From Cyanidium caldarium (Eukaryota > Rhodophyta > Bangiophyceae > Cyanidiales > Cyanidiaceae): a stretch of 64,000 bases of DNA. Position numbers and translations under genes: made by a program. The notes below the pieces were generated by a model. That model ran no database searches. It saw nothing but the letters and a program-made list of their open reading frames with translations, and had not been told where the DNA came from. Within the stretch, counting starts at the first letter, position 1; the number at the start of each line of letters is the position of its first letter. Positions 38,018 through 49,427 of the stretch are shown here, piece by piece. The stretch is from positions 62,001 through 126,000 of the forward strand of contig JANCYW010000003.1 of NCBI GenBank assembly GCA_026184775.1. Reading direction: 5' to 3'.

Positions 38018-39272
38018 TCAGGGATCGTGTTCCTGACTGCCGGGCGGCGGTGGATGCCCCGGCCCGATCGGGATACCCATATAGGTGGTCGGTAGCACTG
38101 CTTCGAAGCGAAAGGGTCAGGTGACGTGGAGGTCGCGACACGCCGACATCGCTGACGGTTAGTTGTCTGTGAAGAGCGCTTCCACTCCTCGTGGAGATGC
38201 CCGGTGCGTCGATGTACCACTTGCCTCCATATTTGCGAAAATACAACCCGCAACTGTTGCAAATTCTGTGTGTACCGCCACGGCGATCGTCATCGTGGCT
38301 GCGGTTAGTGTGCTGCCGCGCTCGCTCCCCTCTGCACCGTCGTGATGCCGCCTCTCTCTCACCGATACCGTCTTGCTCGTTCTTGAGGCCTTTGGGACCG
38401 ACACGCATCAGCGGTGTTTTGGACGGATGCCGTCCGCAATGCTGACACGCCGTCACCACATTACCGTCCTCGTCGCGGGGCGTAGCGCGCTTGCGGCGTG
38501 GCCGCTCGCCACTGAACCCGCGCAGCGGCAGTGTCAACGAAGTCGCCTCCGTCGACTGCACGTGTCGGGGCGGCGGCGGTGGCGGCGGCAGCGCTGTCAG
38601 CCCCGATAAAATGCCCAGCCGACGTTGACTCCGCCGCATCGCCCGCGCATTACGGGTCTCGCGCTTCTCCAGCTCCTCGATCTCCTCCCTGCTCAGCAGA
38701 CGCACACTGGGATAGGGCACGGTGTATTCGTCGGCCTCGCGCACCACCTCCTCCTCACCGCCGCCGCCGCTGCTGCGCGACACCGGCTCCAGCGGTCGCG
38801 CGGATACATACGACGCCCCGCTCCGTGCATCCAGCAGCTGCTCGCGGACGGCATGCGCCACGGCCGCCTCAAAATCCGCGCCAAGCCCCAAATCGCGACA
38901 CAACCCTCGGGCAAACGCTTCCGGATCGTTCTCCGGCACGCTCACATCCCACTCGAACGAGTCCTGCAGCTGCACCCGCCCGATTCGAATATCCAGCGTG
39001 ATCAACTGCCGCCGCTCCGGCGCGTTGCGCTGCGCCCGCCAATCCACACCCGCATAGTTCTCCAACTGCTCCCGTATCGATGCCGCTATCGGCGCGATCA
39101 GCTCCGGCGGTTGTTGCAAGTCGTGCACCAGCAGCTCGGCGAACGCCTCGGGCGTCAGCGAGCGGTCCTCCCGATTCCATGTAAACGCATCCACCACGCG
39201 CGCCTCGTTCCACTGCACGTCAATACGTATTGGCACCAGTGGCTCATGCGCCGTGCCTTCCACCGCTGTCAT
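38018..39272 (-). CDS. SNF5: SNF5/SMARCB1-type chromatin remodeller subunit with GATA-type zinc finger (3' end uncertain)
   Basis: The N-terminal 160 residues contain both halves of the SNF5 domain: VPIRIDVQWNEARVVDAFTWN with LTPEAFAELLVHDL, and ITLDIRIGRVQLQDSFEWDVS with DPEAFARGLCRDLGL. A basic stretch follows, then CQHCGRHPSKTPLMRVGPKG and ICNSCGLYFRKYG, the two halves of a GATA-like finger separated by about 40 residues. SNF5 is a core SWI/SNF subunit. Unspliced, the frame runs antisense through the 3' end of VTE4 to 37470. The end given here assumes two candidate introns (38266-38376 and 38098-38224). Both have ACTAACCG branch sites but non-GT (GCAAGA, GCAAGT) donors. ATG 39272 directly precedes the domain; ATG 39365 is an in-frame alternative in a duplicated leader. 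Confidence 0.65.
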
Positions 39273-39454
39273 AGTGCGAGGTGATTGAGCGTGGCGAGGA
39301 ACGTCTCCCCAAACGTTGGACGATGAAACTCGCGTCGGAGGCGTCGCGCTCTCCCGCACTGTCATAGTGCGAGGTGGTTGAGCGCGTGGCGAGGAACGTC
39401 TCCCCCAACGTTGGACGAGGAGGCGCGCGTCGGAGGCGGCCCGCTCTCCCGCAC
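39270..39454. repeat. About 91-bp tandem duplication covering the SNF5 start region
   Basis: Two copies begin CATAGTGCGAGGTG at 39270 and 39363 and end at CTCCCGCAC. They differ by a 2-bp indel and scattered substitutions. Each copy supplies an ATG on the minus strand (39272 and 39365). The 2-bp length difference suggests the outer copy is not under coding constraint. It lies in the divergent interval shared with CCT7. Confidence 0.85.
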
Positions 39455-39664
39455 GATCGATGTCGCGCGCCATCGCCGGATGCACGACGACGACCGGGCG
39501 CGTAGCGACCGCGTTGCACACGGGAGTGTCGGACAGGCGGTGTGGATCGTCGTGCAGGAGAGAGCGCAGTGGAAGGCGTGTTCTCTCCTATATCTTGCAG
39601 TGTCTCCTGCAGATCTCCTCGGCTTTAGGATTCTCTCTTTCGGGCTCCATCACTCTCTTCCCGC

Positions 39665-41389
39665 ATGGCGAGTCACCGGCCGGGGGCGATGCAGGTGCCC
39701 GTCATCATCCTCAAAGAGGGCACCGAGGATTCGCAGGGCGCCGGACAAATCATCTCCAACATCAACGCTTGTGAGGTGGTGGTGGATGTGCTGCGCACCA
39801 CGCTGGGGCCGCGGGGTATGGACAAGTTGATTCGGGGGTCGGACGGCAGGGTGACCATCTCCAATGACGGGGCGACCATCTTGCGGCTGCTCAACGTGGT
39901 GCATCCGGCGGCAAAGCTGCTGGTGGAGGTGGCGCGCTCGCAAGATGAGGAGGTGGGTGACGGCACCACCACGGTGGTGTTGTTGGCTGGGGAGTTGTTG
40001 CGGCAGGCCAAGGCGTTCATCGAGGACGGCGTGCATCCGCACACGCTGATCCGCACGTATCGGGCAGCGGGCCGGCTGGCGGCGCAGCGCATCCAACAGG
40101 TGCAGGTGGATGTGGCGGCGTTGCGGACCGTCGGCGACACCGAAGCGACGGCTGCCGAATACCAGCGCACCTTGGAGCGCTGCGCCTCCACCGCCCTGAA
40201 CAGCAAACTGATCGCCCGCCACAAGCACTTGTTCGCCGGCATGGCGGTGGAGGCGGTGCGCACCCTGGACGCCGAGCTGGACTTGAGCATGGTGGGCATC
40301 AAGAAGGTGGGCGGCGGCAGCATCACCGACTCGTTTTTGGTGCCGGGAGTCGGTTTCAAGAAGACGTTCAGCTATGCCGGTTTCGAGCAGCAGCCGAAGA
40401 AAATTCTCGACCCGAAAGTGATGCTTCTGAACATCGAGTTGGAGCTCAAGTCGGAGAAGGAGAATGCGGAGGTACGCATCGCTTCCACCGACGAGTATCA
40501 GCGTGTGGTGGACGCCGAATGGAACATCATCTACGAGAAACTGGACGCCATTGCGGCGAGCGGCGCGCAAGTGGTGTTGTCGCGGCTGGCCATCGGTGAC
40601 CTGGCCACGCAGTATTTTGCCGACCGCCATATCTTCTGCGCCGGCCGCGTGCCCGATGCGGACATGCAGCGGGTGGCCAAGGCGGTCGGCGCCGCGGTGC
40701 AGACCACCCTGACGCAGCTGCAGGCGGACAAGGCGCTGGGCACCTGTGCGTGTTTCGAGGAACGTCAGGTGGGTGCGGAGCGCTTCAATTTCTTCACCGG
40801 CTGTCCGCACGCGCGGTCGGCCACTGTGGTGCTGCGCGGCGGGTCGGAGCAGTTTCTGGAGGAGGCCGAGCGCTCGCTGCACGACGCGCTGATGATCGTG
40901 CGTCGCACCATCAAATTTCCGGCGCTGGTGGCCGGCGGCGGCGCCATCGAGATGGAGCTCAGTCGGTATCTGCGCGAGCACTCGCGGCGCCTCCAAGGCG
41001 CCGGCCAGTTGATCATGGCGGCGTACGCCAGAGCGCTGGAGACCATCCCGCGCGCCCTGTGCGAGAACGCCGGGCTCGACGCCACCGATGTGCTGAATCG
41101 GTTGCGCGCACAGCATGCCACCGACGAGCGCGCCCTGTGGTGCGGAGTGGACCTGGAAACCGGCGATACCGGCGACTGTTGGGCGGCACACGTATGGGAG
41201 CCGGCGCTGGTGCGTCGCAATGCGCTGGCCGCGGCCACCGAAGCCGCCTGTGTGATTCTAAGCGTCGACGAGACGCTGAAAGCAGAGACGAACGAGAACG
41301 GCGGCGGCGGCGGCGGTGGTGGTATGGCCGGCGCTGGCGGCATGCCACGGACGGCCGGTCGACGTCGACCCGGTCGGGGAAGAATGTGA
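39665..41389 (+). CDS. CCT7: T-complex chaperonin subunit eta (CCT7)
   Basis: The 574-residue protein is a subunit of the cytosolic chaperonin TRiC/CCT, which folds actin and tubulin. The N terminus [19 protein letters not shown] is typical of the eta subunit. The ATPase motifs [19 protein letters not shown] and [15 protein letters not shown] are complete. [53 protein letters not shown] and the hinge [13 protein letters not shown] type sequence (here [13 protein letters not shown]) favour CCT7 over other subunits. The C terminus ends in Gly-rich repeats plus an Arg-rich tail, longer than in human CCT7. ATG 39665 is the first in frame. SNF5 is divergent. Confidence 0.95.
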   Translation: MASHRPGAMQVPVIILKEGTEDSQGAGQIISNINACEVVVDVLRTTLGPRGMDKLIRGSDGRVTISNDGATILRLLNVVHPAAKLLVEVARSQDEEVGDGTTTVVLLAGELLRQAKAFIEDGVHPHTLIRTYRAAGRLAAQRIQQVQVDVAALRTVGDTEATAAEYQRTLERCASTALNSKLIARHKHLFAGMAVEAVRTLDAELDLSMVGIKKVGGGSITDSFLVPGVGFKKTFSYAGFEQQPKKILDPKVMLLNIELELKSEKENAEVRIASTDEYQRVVDAEWNIIYEKLDAIAASGAQVVLSRLAIGDLATQYFADRHIFCAGRVPDADMQRVAKAVGAAVQTTLTQLQADKALGTCACFEERQVGAERFNFFTGCPHARSATVVLRGGSEQFLEEAERSLHDALMIVRRTIKFPALVAGGGAIEMELSRYLREHSRRLQGAGQLIMAAYARALETIPRALCENAGLDATDVLNRLRAQHATDERALWCGVDLETGDTGDCWAAHVWEPALVRRNALAAATEAACVILSVDETLKAETNENGGGGGGGGMAGAGGMPRTAGRRRPGRGRM

Positions 41390-41624
41390 GAAGGGAGTGC
41401 GTCGTGTGGCGGAAATAAACAAGTCGGAATAGGACCGAACGCAGACCCCGCGAGGGTTTCCATGCGTGCGCGCGATCGAGCGCGATGCTTCCGATTCATC
41501 CGACAGACAGCGTTCGGAGGCTCGTCGTGCGTCGATCGCAGTTCAGCCGACTGGACACCCTCAGAGATGCGTCGCCCGGTACGTCAATCAAGTACCATCA
41601 CCAGCGGTTGACCTGCTCATCACC

Positions 41625-42014
41625 ATGGGCAACTGCCTCGGTTCCAAAACCGGCGAGGGAGCGGCGGTGAGCGCGCACGGCGCAACCTGCGGTCGAAGAC
41701 TGGGCAGCGCTGACGACGCACCGCACACCGAAGCGCGAGTCAGGCGACCGCCGCCGGCAGCAAAAAGCATGACCAGTACCACGTCTGGCTATTCCGCTAC
41801 CCGCAGACCGACGTCGTCGAGTCCGCAAGAGGTGCAGGCGCGACGAGATGCGTTGGCGCGGGCGGCGGAGGCGCGGGCGCGGCAGGAGCGCGAGCGCGGC
41901 CGGCCGCACCCGCACGACGGACGCGTGGAGATACGCGTCAAGGCACGAAACACGTCCGACGGCTACAATGACCGCTCGCGACAGGATGAGATCGTGCGCG
42001 GGTGGCAGTCGTGA
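41625..42014 (+). CDS. N-myristoylated SVIP-like protein with a p97/CDC48-interacting motif
   Basis: The 129-residue protein begins MGNCLGSK, a strong N-myristoylation signal with an adjacent palmitoylatable Cys. The middle is disordered. Residues about 82-101 hold RRDALARAAEARARQ, which contains an exact match to the VCP-interacting motif RX5AAX2R. The order (acylated Gly-Cys N terminus, linker, VIM helix) is that of SVIP, a small inhibitor of ER-associated degradation that binds p97/VCP. Outside the motif there is no clear similarity. The next gene, convergent and 71 bp away, is CDC48, the expected partner. The VIM match and context make the call better than a bare orphan, but orthology with animal SVIP is unproven. 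Confidence 0.6.
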   Translation: MGNCLGSKTGEGAAVSAHGATCGRRLGSADDAPHTEARVRRPPPAAKSMTSTTSGYSATRRPTSSSPQEVQARRDALARAAEARARQERERGRPHPHDGRVEIRVKARNTSDGYNDRSRQDEIVRGWQS

Positions 42015-42085
42015 ACGCGGTGCTGAATATATTCGTTCGGGTGTTTATCATCGCTGCGCATCCCCTCCCACCTGCGTGTCTCCGT

Positions 42086-44905
<2,820 letters not shown>

Positions 44906-45519
44906 CTACGCGGATAAGGACTTTCCCTCAACACGCGAGGCACCACGGCGCTCATTCCACCCATCCTCGAGCGCGATGCCCTTTTCCATCTGCGCGCCTC
45001 CCCTTATCGGAGCACACGCGGCGCTATACACCATGCTATGCGCCGTCGGCATCTTCAAATGCCCAAGACATTCCCGTCGATGCTGCGTCTCCGCTTCACA
45101 GCAGCGCCAGCATCCACTCCTCATACCGACTTCCGCCAACCGCCATTGGACCGGCTGGTTTTCCCAATGCCCTTGATATCCGCTTTCGTTTCCTACGTGA
45201 ATTTCCTGCCACAACTTTTTCAGTGCTTCCCTCTCCTACCGTGAATCCCTTATCCTCGTGAGCGACCGTCCCTTAGCTACGAGGACAGCATCGCGCGCCG
45301 GCCGTGCGCTTCGGAACCCTTCCGAACGCCTTCGATGATAGACGGTCGAGAGGGAACGGCGCGCGGGACCAGCCGTACTGCTGCAGTCGGTCTGACAGAC
45401 GTCTTTCACGGTCATAGACGGTTTCGTCGAGCGTGGTGTGGTGACACGCGGGGTTGTGGCGGACGACACTGCTGTGAGGTGCTGATCGGCGCTGTCAACG
45501 GCGCGGTGAACGAGACGGC

Positions 45520-45534
45520 GTGTGTGTGTGTGTG
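45520..45534. repeat. (TG)n simple repeat
   Basis: Seven TG units, about 35 bp upstream of the DnaJ start codon. Confidence 0.9.
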
Positions 45535-45568
45535 AGTCCGAGTCGGTTCGAGCGGATCGACGTGAATC

Positions 45569-46855
45569 ATGTTCGGCCGCATGGCGCCGCGGGCGCCGGT
45601 GGACAACACGCGCTACTATGAAATGCTGGGTGTGAGCAAGACAGCGACCACCGAGGAGATCAAAAAGGCGTACAAGCGGCTGGCGTTGCGTCTGCACCCC
45701 GACAAGAACCCGGATCCGAACACGCAGGAGAAATTCAAGGAACTCACGGTGGCGTACGAAGTGCTGTCGGATCCGGAGAAGCGGCGCATGTATGACGAGC
45801 TGGGCGAGGAGGGGCTGAAGGAGGGCGGCGGTATGTCTGGATTCCGGGATCCGATGGACATTTTCGAGGCCATGTTCGGCGGCTTAGGCGGGCGCTCGTC
45901 GCGCGGCCCGCGCAAGACCGAAGACGTGGTGCACGCGCTGCGTGTCAGCCTAGAGGACTTGTACAACGGAAAGACCACCAAGCTAGCCATTCAGCGCAAG
46001 CGGGTGTGCGCCACCTGCAACGGCTCTGGGGCGAGTCGCGACGCGCCCGCCAGCGCCTCATTTGCCTGCAGGACGTGCCACGGGAACGGCGTCGAGGTGC
46101 GTCTGCGACAACTGGCACCCGGTATGGTGCAGCAGATTCAGTCGGTGTGCTCCGAGTGCGAGGGTTCCGGCCGATCGGTGCCGCGAAAGTATCAATGTAC
46201 CACCTGTCGCGGCAAGCGTGTGGTCGAAGACCGCGCCGTCATCGAGGTGGTGGTGGAGAAGGGCATGTCGCACGGCCAGAAGATCGTGTTTCGCGGCGAG
46301 GCCGACGAAGAGCCCGGCGTGCAACCCGGCGATGTGATCGTGGTGCTGCAACAAAAGCCGCACGCGGTGTTCCAGCGCCAAGGCAGCACGCTGCTGATGG
46401 AGCAGTCGATTCGTCTGGTAGATGCGCTGTGTGGCGTCGCCCTCGCGGTGAAAACGCTGGACAACCGAACGTTGCTGATCAAGTCGCGGCCCGGAGAGGT
46501 GATCGACGGCGCGGTGCCGCTCAAGACGGTGGCCGGCGAGGGGATGCCCATTTATCGCCGCTCGACACAGCACGGCGTGCTGATCGTCAAGTTCAAGATC
46601 GAGTATCCGCATTACGTCGATCCAGCGCATCACGCCGCCCTGGAGACGATTCTGGGACAGCAACGAACGGAGCCGATGCTGGACGGAACGGACGCGGCGG
46701 AGGTAGAGGAACACGAGCTGATCGACTTTGACGAGTCGCAACTGCGTGCCGGCGCCGAGAACGGAGCGCGCGAGGCCTACGAAAGCGACGACGACGACGG
46801 CGGCACGCCGGGAATGCCGGGCGGGGCGCAACGCGTCAGCTGCGCCCAACAGTAG
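45569..46855 (+). CDS. Type I Hsp40 (DnaJ/YDJ1/DNAJA family), farnesylated
   Basis: The 428-residue co-chaperone stimulates cytosolic Hsp70. The J domain (about 15-80) has the HPD motif at 43-45, followed by a short G/F-like stretch with [12 protein letters not shown]. Four zinc-finger repeats are present: [24 protein letters not shown] and CTTCRGKR, the last without the final Gly. C-terminal client-binding domains follow ([30 protein letters not shown]). The protein ends CAQQ, a farnesylation CaaX box identical to that of plant ANJ1/AtJ3-type proteins. It is divergent from CDC48. ATG 45569 is the first in frame; ATG 45581 is close behind. Confidence 0.95.
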   Translation: MFGRMAPRAPVDNTRYYEMLGVSKTATTEEIKKAYKRLALRLHPDKNPDPNTQEKFKELTVAYEVLSDPEKRRMYDELGEEGLKEGGGMSGFRDPMDIFEAMFGGLGGRSSRGPRKTEDVVHALRVSLEDLYNGKTTKLAIQRKRVCATCNGSGASRDAPASASFACRTCHGNGVEVRLRQLAPGMVQQIQSVCSECEGSGRSVPRKYQCTTCRGKRVVEDRAVIEVVVEKGMSHGQKIVFRGEADEEPGVQPGDVIVVLQQKPHAVFQRQGSTLLMEQSIRLVDALCGVALAVKTLDNRTLLIKSRPGEVIDGAVPLKTVAGEGMPIYRRSTQHGVLIVKFKIEYPHYVDPAHHAALETILGQQRTEPMLDGTDAAEVEEHELIDFDESQLRAGAENGAREAYESDDDDGGTPGMPGGAQRVSCAQQ

Positions 46856-47066
46856 CGCGTTGCTGCAGCCGCGCGGATCGCCCAAGTAGCCCAGTAAATG
46901 TATTCGCGTTTGCACCGGCCCGTGTTTGTCATGCTGCTAACAAGTCGTGCTGCTCGTCGTTGCCGCCAAAAGTGGATGCCAGATATGCCCGCCGTGCGCC
47001 TGCCCCTCCAACACGGCGCATCGCGTCCCGTGAACAACTCCCGCTGCCCCGCATTCCCCCGTCCGT

Positions 47067-48089
47067 TCACTTTTCCACGGCCGAGGCGCCGGCCACGATC
47101 TCCACCAACTCGGTGGTGATGACCGCCTGCCGCTCGCGGTTGTACTGCAGCGTCAGTTTGCTCAGCATCTCCGCGGCGTTCGACGAGGCACTGTCCATGG
47201 CCGACATGCGCGCCGCCTGCTCGCTGGTGGAATTCTCCAACAGTGCACCGTACAACTGGGTGGCCAGCTCGTATTCGAACAAATCCACCATCACCTGCGA
47301 CGAGTCCATGTCCGAATCGAACTCGTAGCCGTCGAACACGCTGGCGTGCTCCATCAAGTCCGACAGGCCCACCAGCGTCTGCCGAGTGGTGATTTGGCTG
47401 ATTGCCGACTTGAACCGGTTGTACACCAACATCACCTCGTCGTAGGCGCCGGCCATGATCTCCTCGGCGATGAGGGTCACCTGTGCGAACGACACCGGCG
47501 TCTTGAAGACGTCGCGAAACGACACCACAAACAGGTTGGCACTGGTGCGTTGCAGGGCATCGCGGCCCTTGTCGCCCACCAACATAACGGCGTTGCGGTA
47601 ACCGTCTGCCGTCCGATCCGATCCGTCGTGCGGTAGCGTCTGTCGGATCGCCCGCACCACGTTGCTGTTCACGCCGCCGCACAGACCTCGATCCGACGTG
47701 ACCGCAACGATCAACCGTCGCTTCGCTTCCTCCCCGGCCGCGCCAGCTGACATCTTGTCCTTCTGCTCTGGCTTCTCCTGCTCACCCAACAACGCGAAGA
47801 ACTGTCGCACGCTGTTGGCGAACGGCCGACTGATGTCCTGTCGCGCCTGCACCCCCCGCAACTTGGCCGCCGCCACCATCTTCATGGCTTTGGTGATCTT
47901 CCCGATAGACGCCACCGATCGCATCCGGTTGCGCACCGCCTTGAGACTGGCGTAACGCACCCCGCCCAACGATGAGACCGCCCCGACGGTCACCGCCGGC
48001 CGATCCCACGGGCGGTCCAGCGCGGCAGCGCCGCACCGCCCCGCGCCCGCTGCCGACCGCACCAAACCCGACGCCAACCGCCGCAGCAT
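47067..48089 (-). CDS. ATP3: Mitochondrial F1-ATP synthase gamma subunit
   Basis: The 340-residue protein is the central rotor shaft of F1. The N terminus MLRRLASGLVRSAAGAGRCG is a mitochondrial presequence. The long N-terminal helix begins ASLKAVRNRMRSVASIGKITKAMKMV. The conserved VAVTSDRGLCGGVNSNV block and the C-terminal helix SAMDSASSNAAEMLSKLTLQYNR, ending ITTELVEIVAGASAVE, are all intact. It lacks the plastid/cyanobacterial regulatory insert with Cys pairs, so it is the mitochondrial copy, not the plastid one. ATG 48089 is the start with the presequence directly before mature sequence. Confidence 0.95.
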   Translation of the reverse strand: MLRRLASGLVRSAAGAGRCGAAALDRPWDRPAVTVGAVSSLGGVRYASLKAVRNRMRSVASIGKITKAMKMVAAAKLRGVQARQDISRPFANSVRQFFALLGEQEKPEQKDKMSAGAAGEEAKRRLIVAVTSDRGLCGGVNSNVVRAIRQTLPHDGSDRTADGYRNAVMLVGDKGRDALQRTSANLFVVSFRDVFKTPVSFAQVTLIAEEIMAGAYDEVMLVYNRFKSAISQITTRQTLVGLSDLMEHASVFDGYEFDSDMDSSQVMVDLFEYELATQLYGALLENSTSEQAARMSAMDSASSNAAEMLSKLTLQYNRERQAVITTELVEIVAGASAVEK

Positions 48090-48297
48090 GACCCTAGTGT
48101 AGTATGCGCTGGTGGGCGATGCCTCTCGGGACGGCGGACGCCCCCGGCAAGCTGCAACGATCGGTTTGCGGCGTGCCGACGAGCAAGCGCCGCGCAACGA
48201 TCGACGGTCGATGAATCGCCCGGATGAGGGCGAGGTGTTCGTGTGGCGAGCGACGCGCCCAGCAGAGGACACGCCTCGAGAGGGTATGAGCAGGTGA

Positions 48298-49113
48298 ATG
48301 AGAGCAGTGGATGCGGAAAACAAGGCCTCCGCAGGCAAGTATCGTTCTTGGGCGCTAGAACGTTCTGAAGCGTGCATCTTGGGTGAGCGAGCGTACTGGG
48401 AGCGAGTGTACGCCGCCGAGCGACGAGAATGGGAGGAGAGCGACGTCGTCGGTGACGACTGGTTCGCCGAGCACACCGCCACGCGACTGGGTGCATGGCT
48501 GGTGGCGATGTGTGGTGAGGGGCGCGAGCGAGTGCGGCTGTTGGATGTCGGCTGCGGAAACGGCTCGTTTCTGATGCAACTGGCGCGGGAGCACGGCTTC
48601 CGCCACCTGTTTGGGGTGGACTATTCGGAGTCAGCGGTGGCACTGGCACGATCGATGTGGGCAAAACGGATGAGCAGCGCCAATGGCGAACTGGCGCAAG
48701 CGGTATTCACGGTGGGAGACGTGCGAGGGTATGTGCCGCCCACGGCCGACGGCCGCGTGGATGTGTTGCACGACAAGGGCACGCTCGATGCCGTCGCGCT
48801 GCAGGATGGTGGTGCTTGGGTGGATGCGTACCTGCAGCGATGCCTGTGGGTGTGGCTGGGCGCGCAACCTGGCAGCAAGTTGGTGATCACCAGCTGCAAC
48901 TTCACCGCCGAGGAGTTGCGCGCGCAGGTGGAACGAGCAGCGCGCGCATCGCCGAGCGATACGCTAGGAGTGGAGTGCGGGAGGATATTAGAGTTGAGGG
49001 AGTTGAGCGATCCGCCACAATACCCGGTGCTGGAGTATGCCGGCCAGCGCGGCAGTCCCGTGGTCACGCTTGGTTGGCGGTGGGAATGCCGAGAGAAACC
49101 GGCAGCTGGTTGA
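48298..49113 (+). CDS. eEF1A lysine methyltransferase, METTL10/EFM4 family
   Basis: The 271-residue SAM-dependent methyltransferase matches METTL10 (EEF1AKMT2) and yeast Efm4, which methylate a lysine of translation elongation factor 1A. Motifs: LGERAYWERVYAAE at the N terminus, DDWFAEHTATRL, LLDVGCGNGSFL (SAM motif I), GVDYSESAVALA, and the family-specific DVLHDKGTLDAVAL and LVITSCNFTAEEL. The end is slightly longer than in animals. The gene follows ATP3 divergently by 208 bp. ATG 48298 is the first in frame and gives a 26-residue leader. Confidence 0.88.
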   Translation: MRAVDAENKASAGKYRSWALERSEACILGERAYWERVYAAERREWEESDVVGDDWFAEHTATRLGAWLVAMCGEGRERVRLLDVGCGNGSFLMQLAREHGFRHLFGVDYSESAVALARSMWAKRMSSANGELAQAVFTVGDVRGYVPPTADGRVDVLHDKGTLDAVALQDGGAWVDAYLQRCLWVWLGAQPGSKLVITSCNFTAEELRAQVERAARASPSDTLGVECGRILELRELSDPPQYPVLEYAGQRGSPVVTLGWRWECREKPAAG

Positions 49114-49427
49114 AAAAAGGCAGCTGAACGTTCCCCACGGTGAAACATGAGGGACTAGCGCGACGGGAGTCGGGATGAGGGTGGCATTCGAGTTGTATCG
49201 CTTTCGCTCCCTTCCAACGTCATCCTCTTCAAAGTGACAAGTTTGTCTCAAGGTGAGCCAAAGACTTCATGCTGTCTCATCGTGGCCAATTTCATGAAAA
49301 CGCGCGCGCGACGCGGTGATCGATTTTGGCGCCAAGCGACTCGCTCGCAAACGCCCACTCTCCAGCAGTGGTCGCGACGGTTACCGTACGGCGCACCTGG
49401 CCGCGCTCAACCCGGGCACCCAGCGGC
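49114..49427. other. Region upstream of SMC3 with an E2F-type palindrome
   Basis: The 314-bp gap on the + strand contains one strong motif, an E2F-type palindrome at 49324-49336. Otherwise no gene, repeat or RNA is seen. Confidence 0.6.
49324..49336. promoter_or_regulatory. E2F-type palindrome TTTTGGCGCCAAG
   Basis: The site contains TTTTGGCGC on the + strand and TTGGCGCC on both strands, a strong match to the E2F/DP consensus TTTSSCGC. It lies 92 bp upstream of the SMC3 ATG. SMC3 is a cohesin gene expressed at S phase in many organisms. Confidence 0.6.

Noticed and set aside
39650-41191. Long frame antisense to CCT7
   Set aside because: Opposite a complete and conserved CCT7 gene; no recognisable protein.
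45308-45335. TTC/GAA cluster near 45310 as a second heat-shock element
   Set aside because: The TTC and GAA units are spaced 1 or 3 bases apart, not the required 2.
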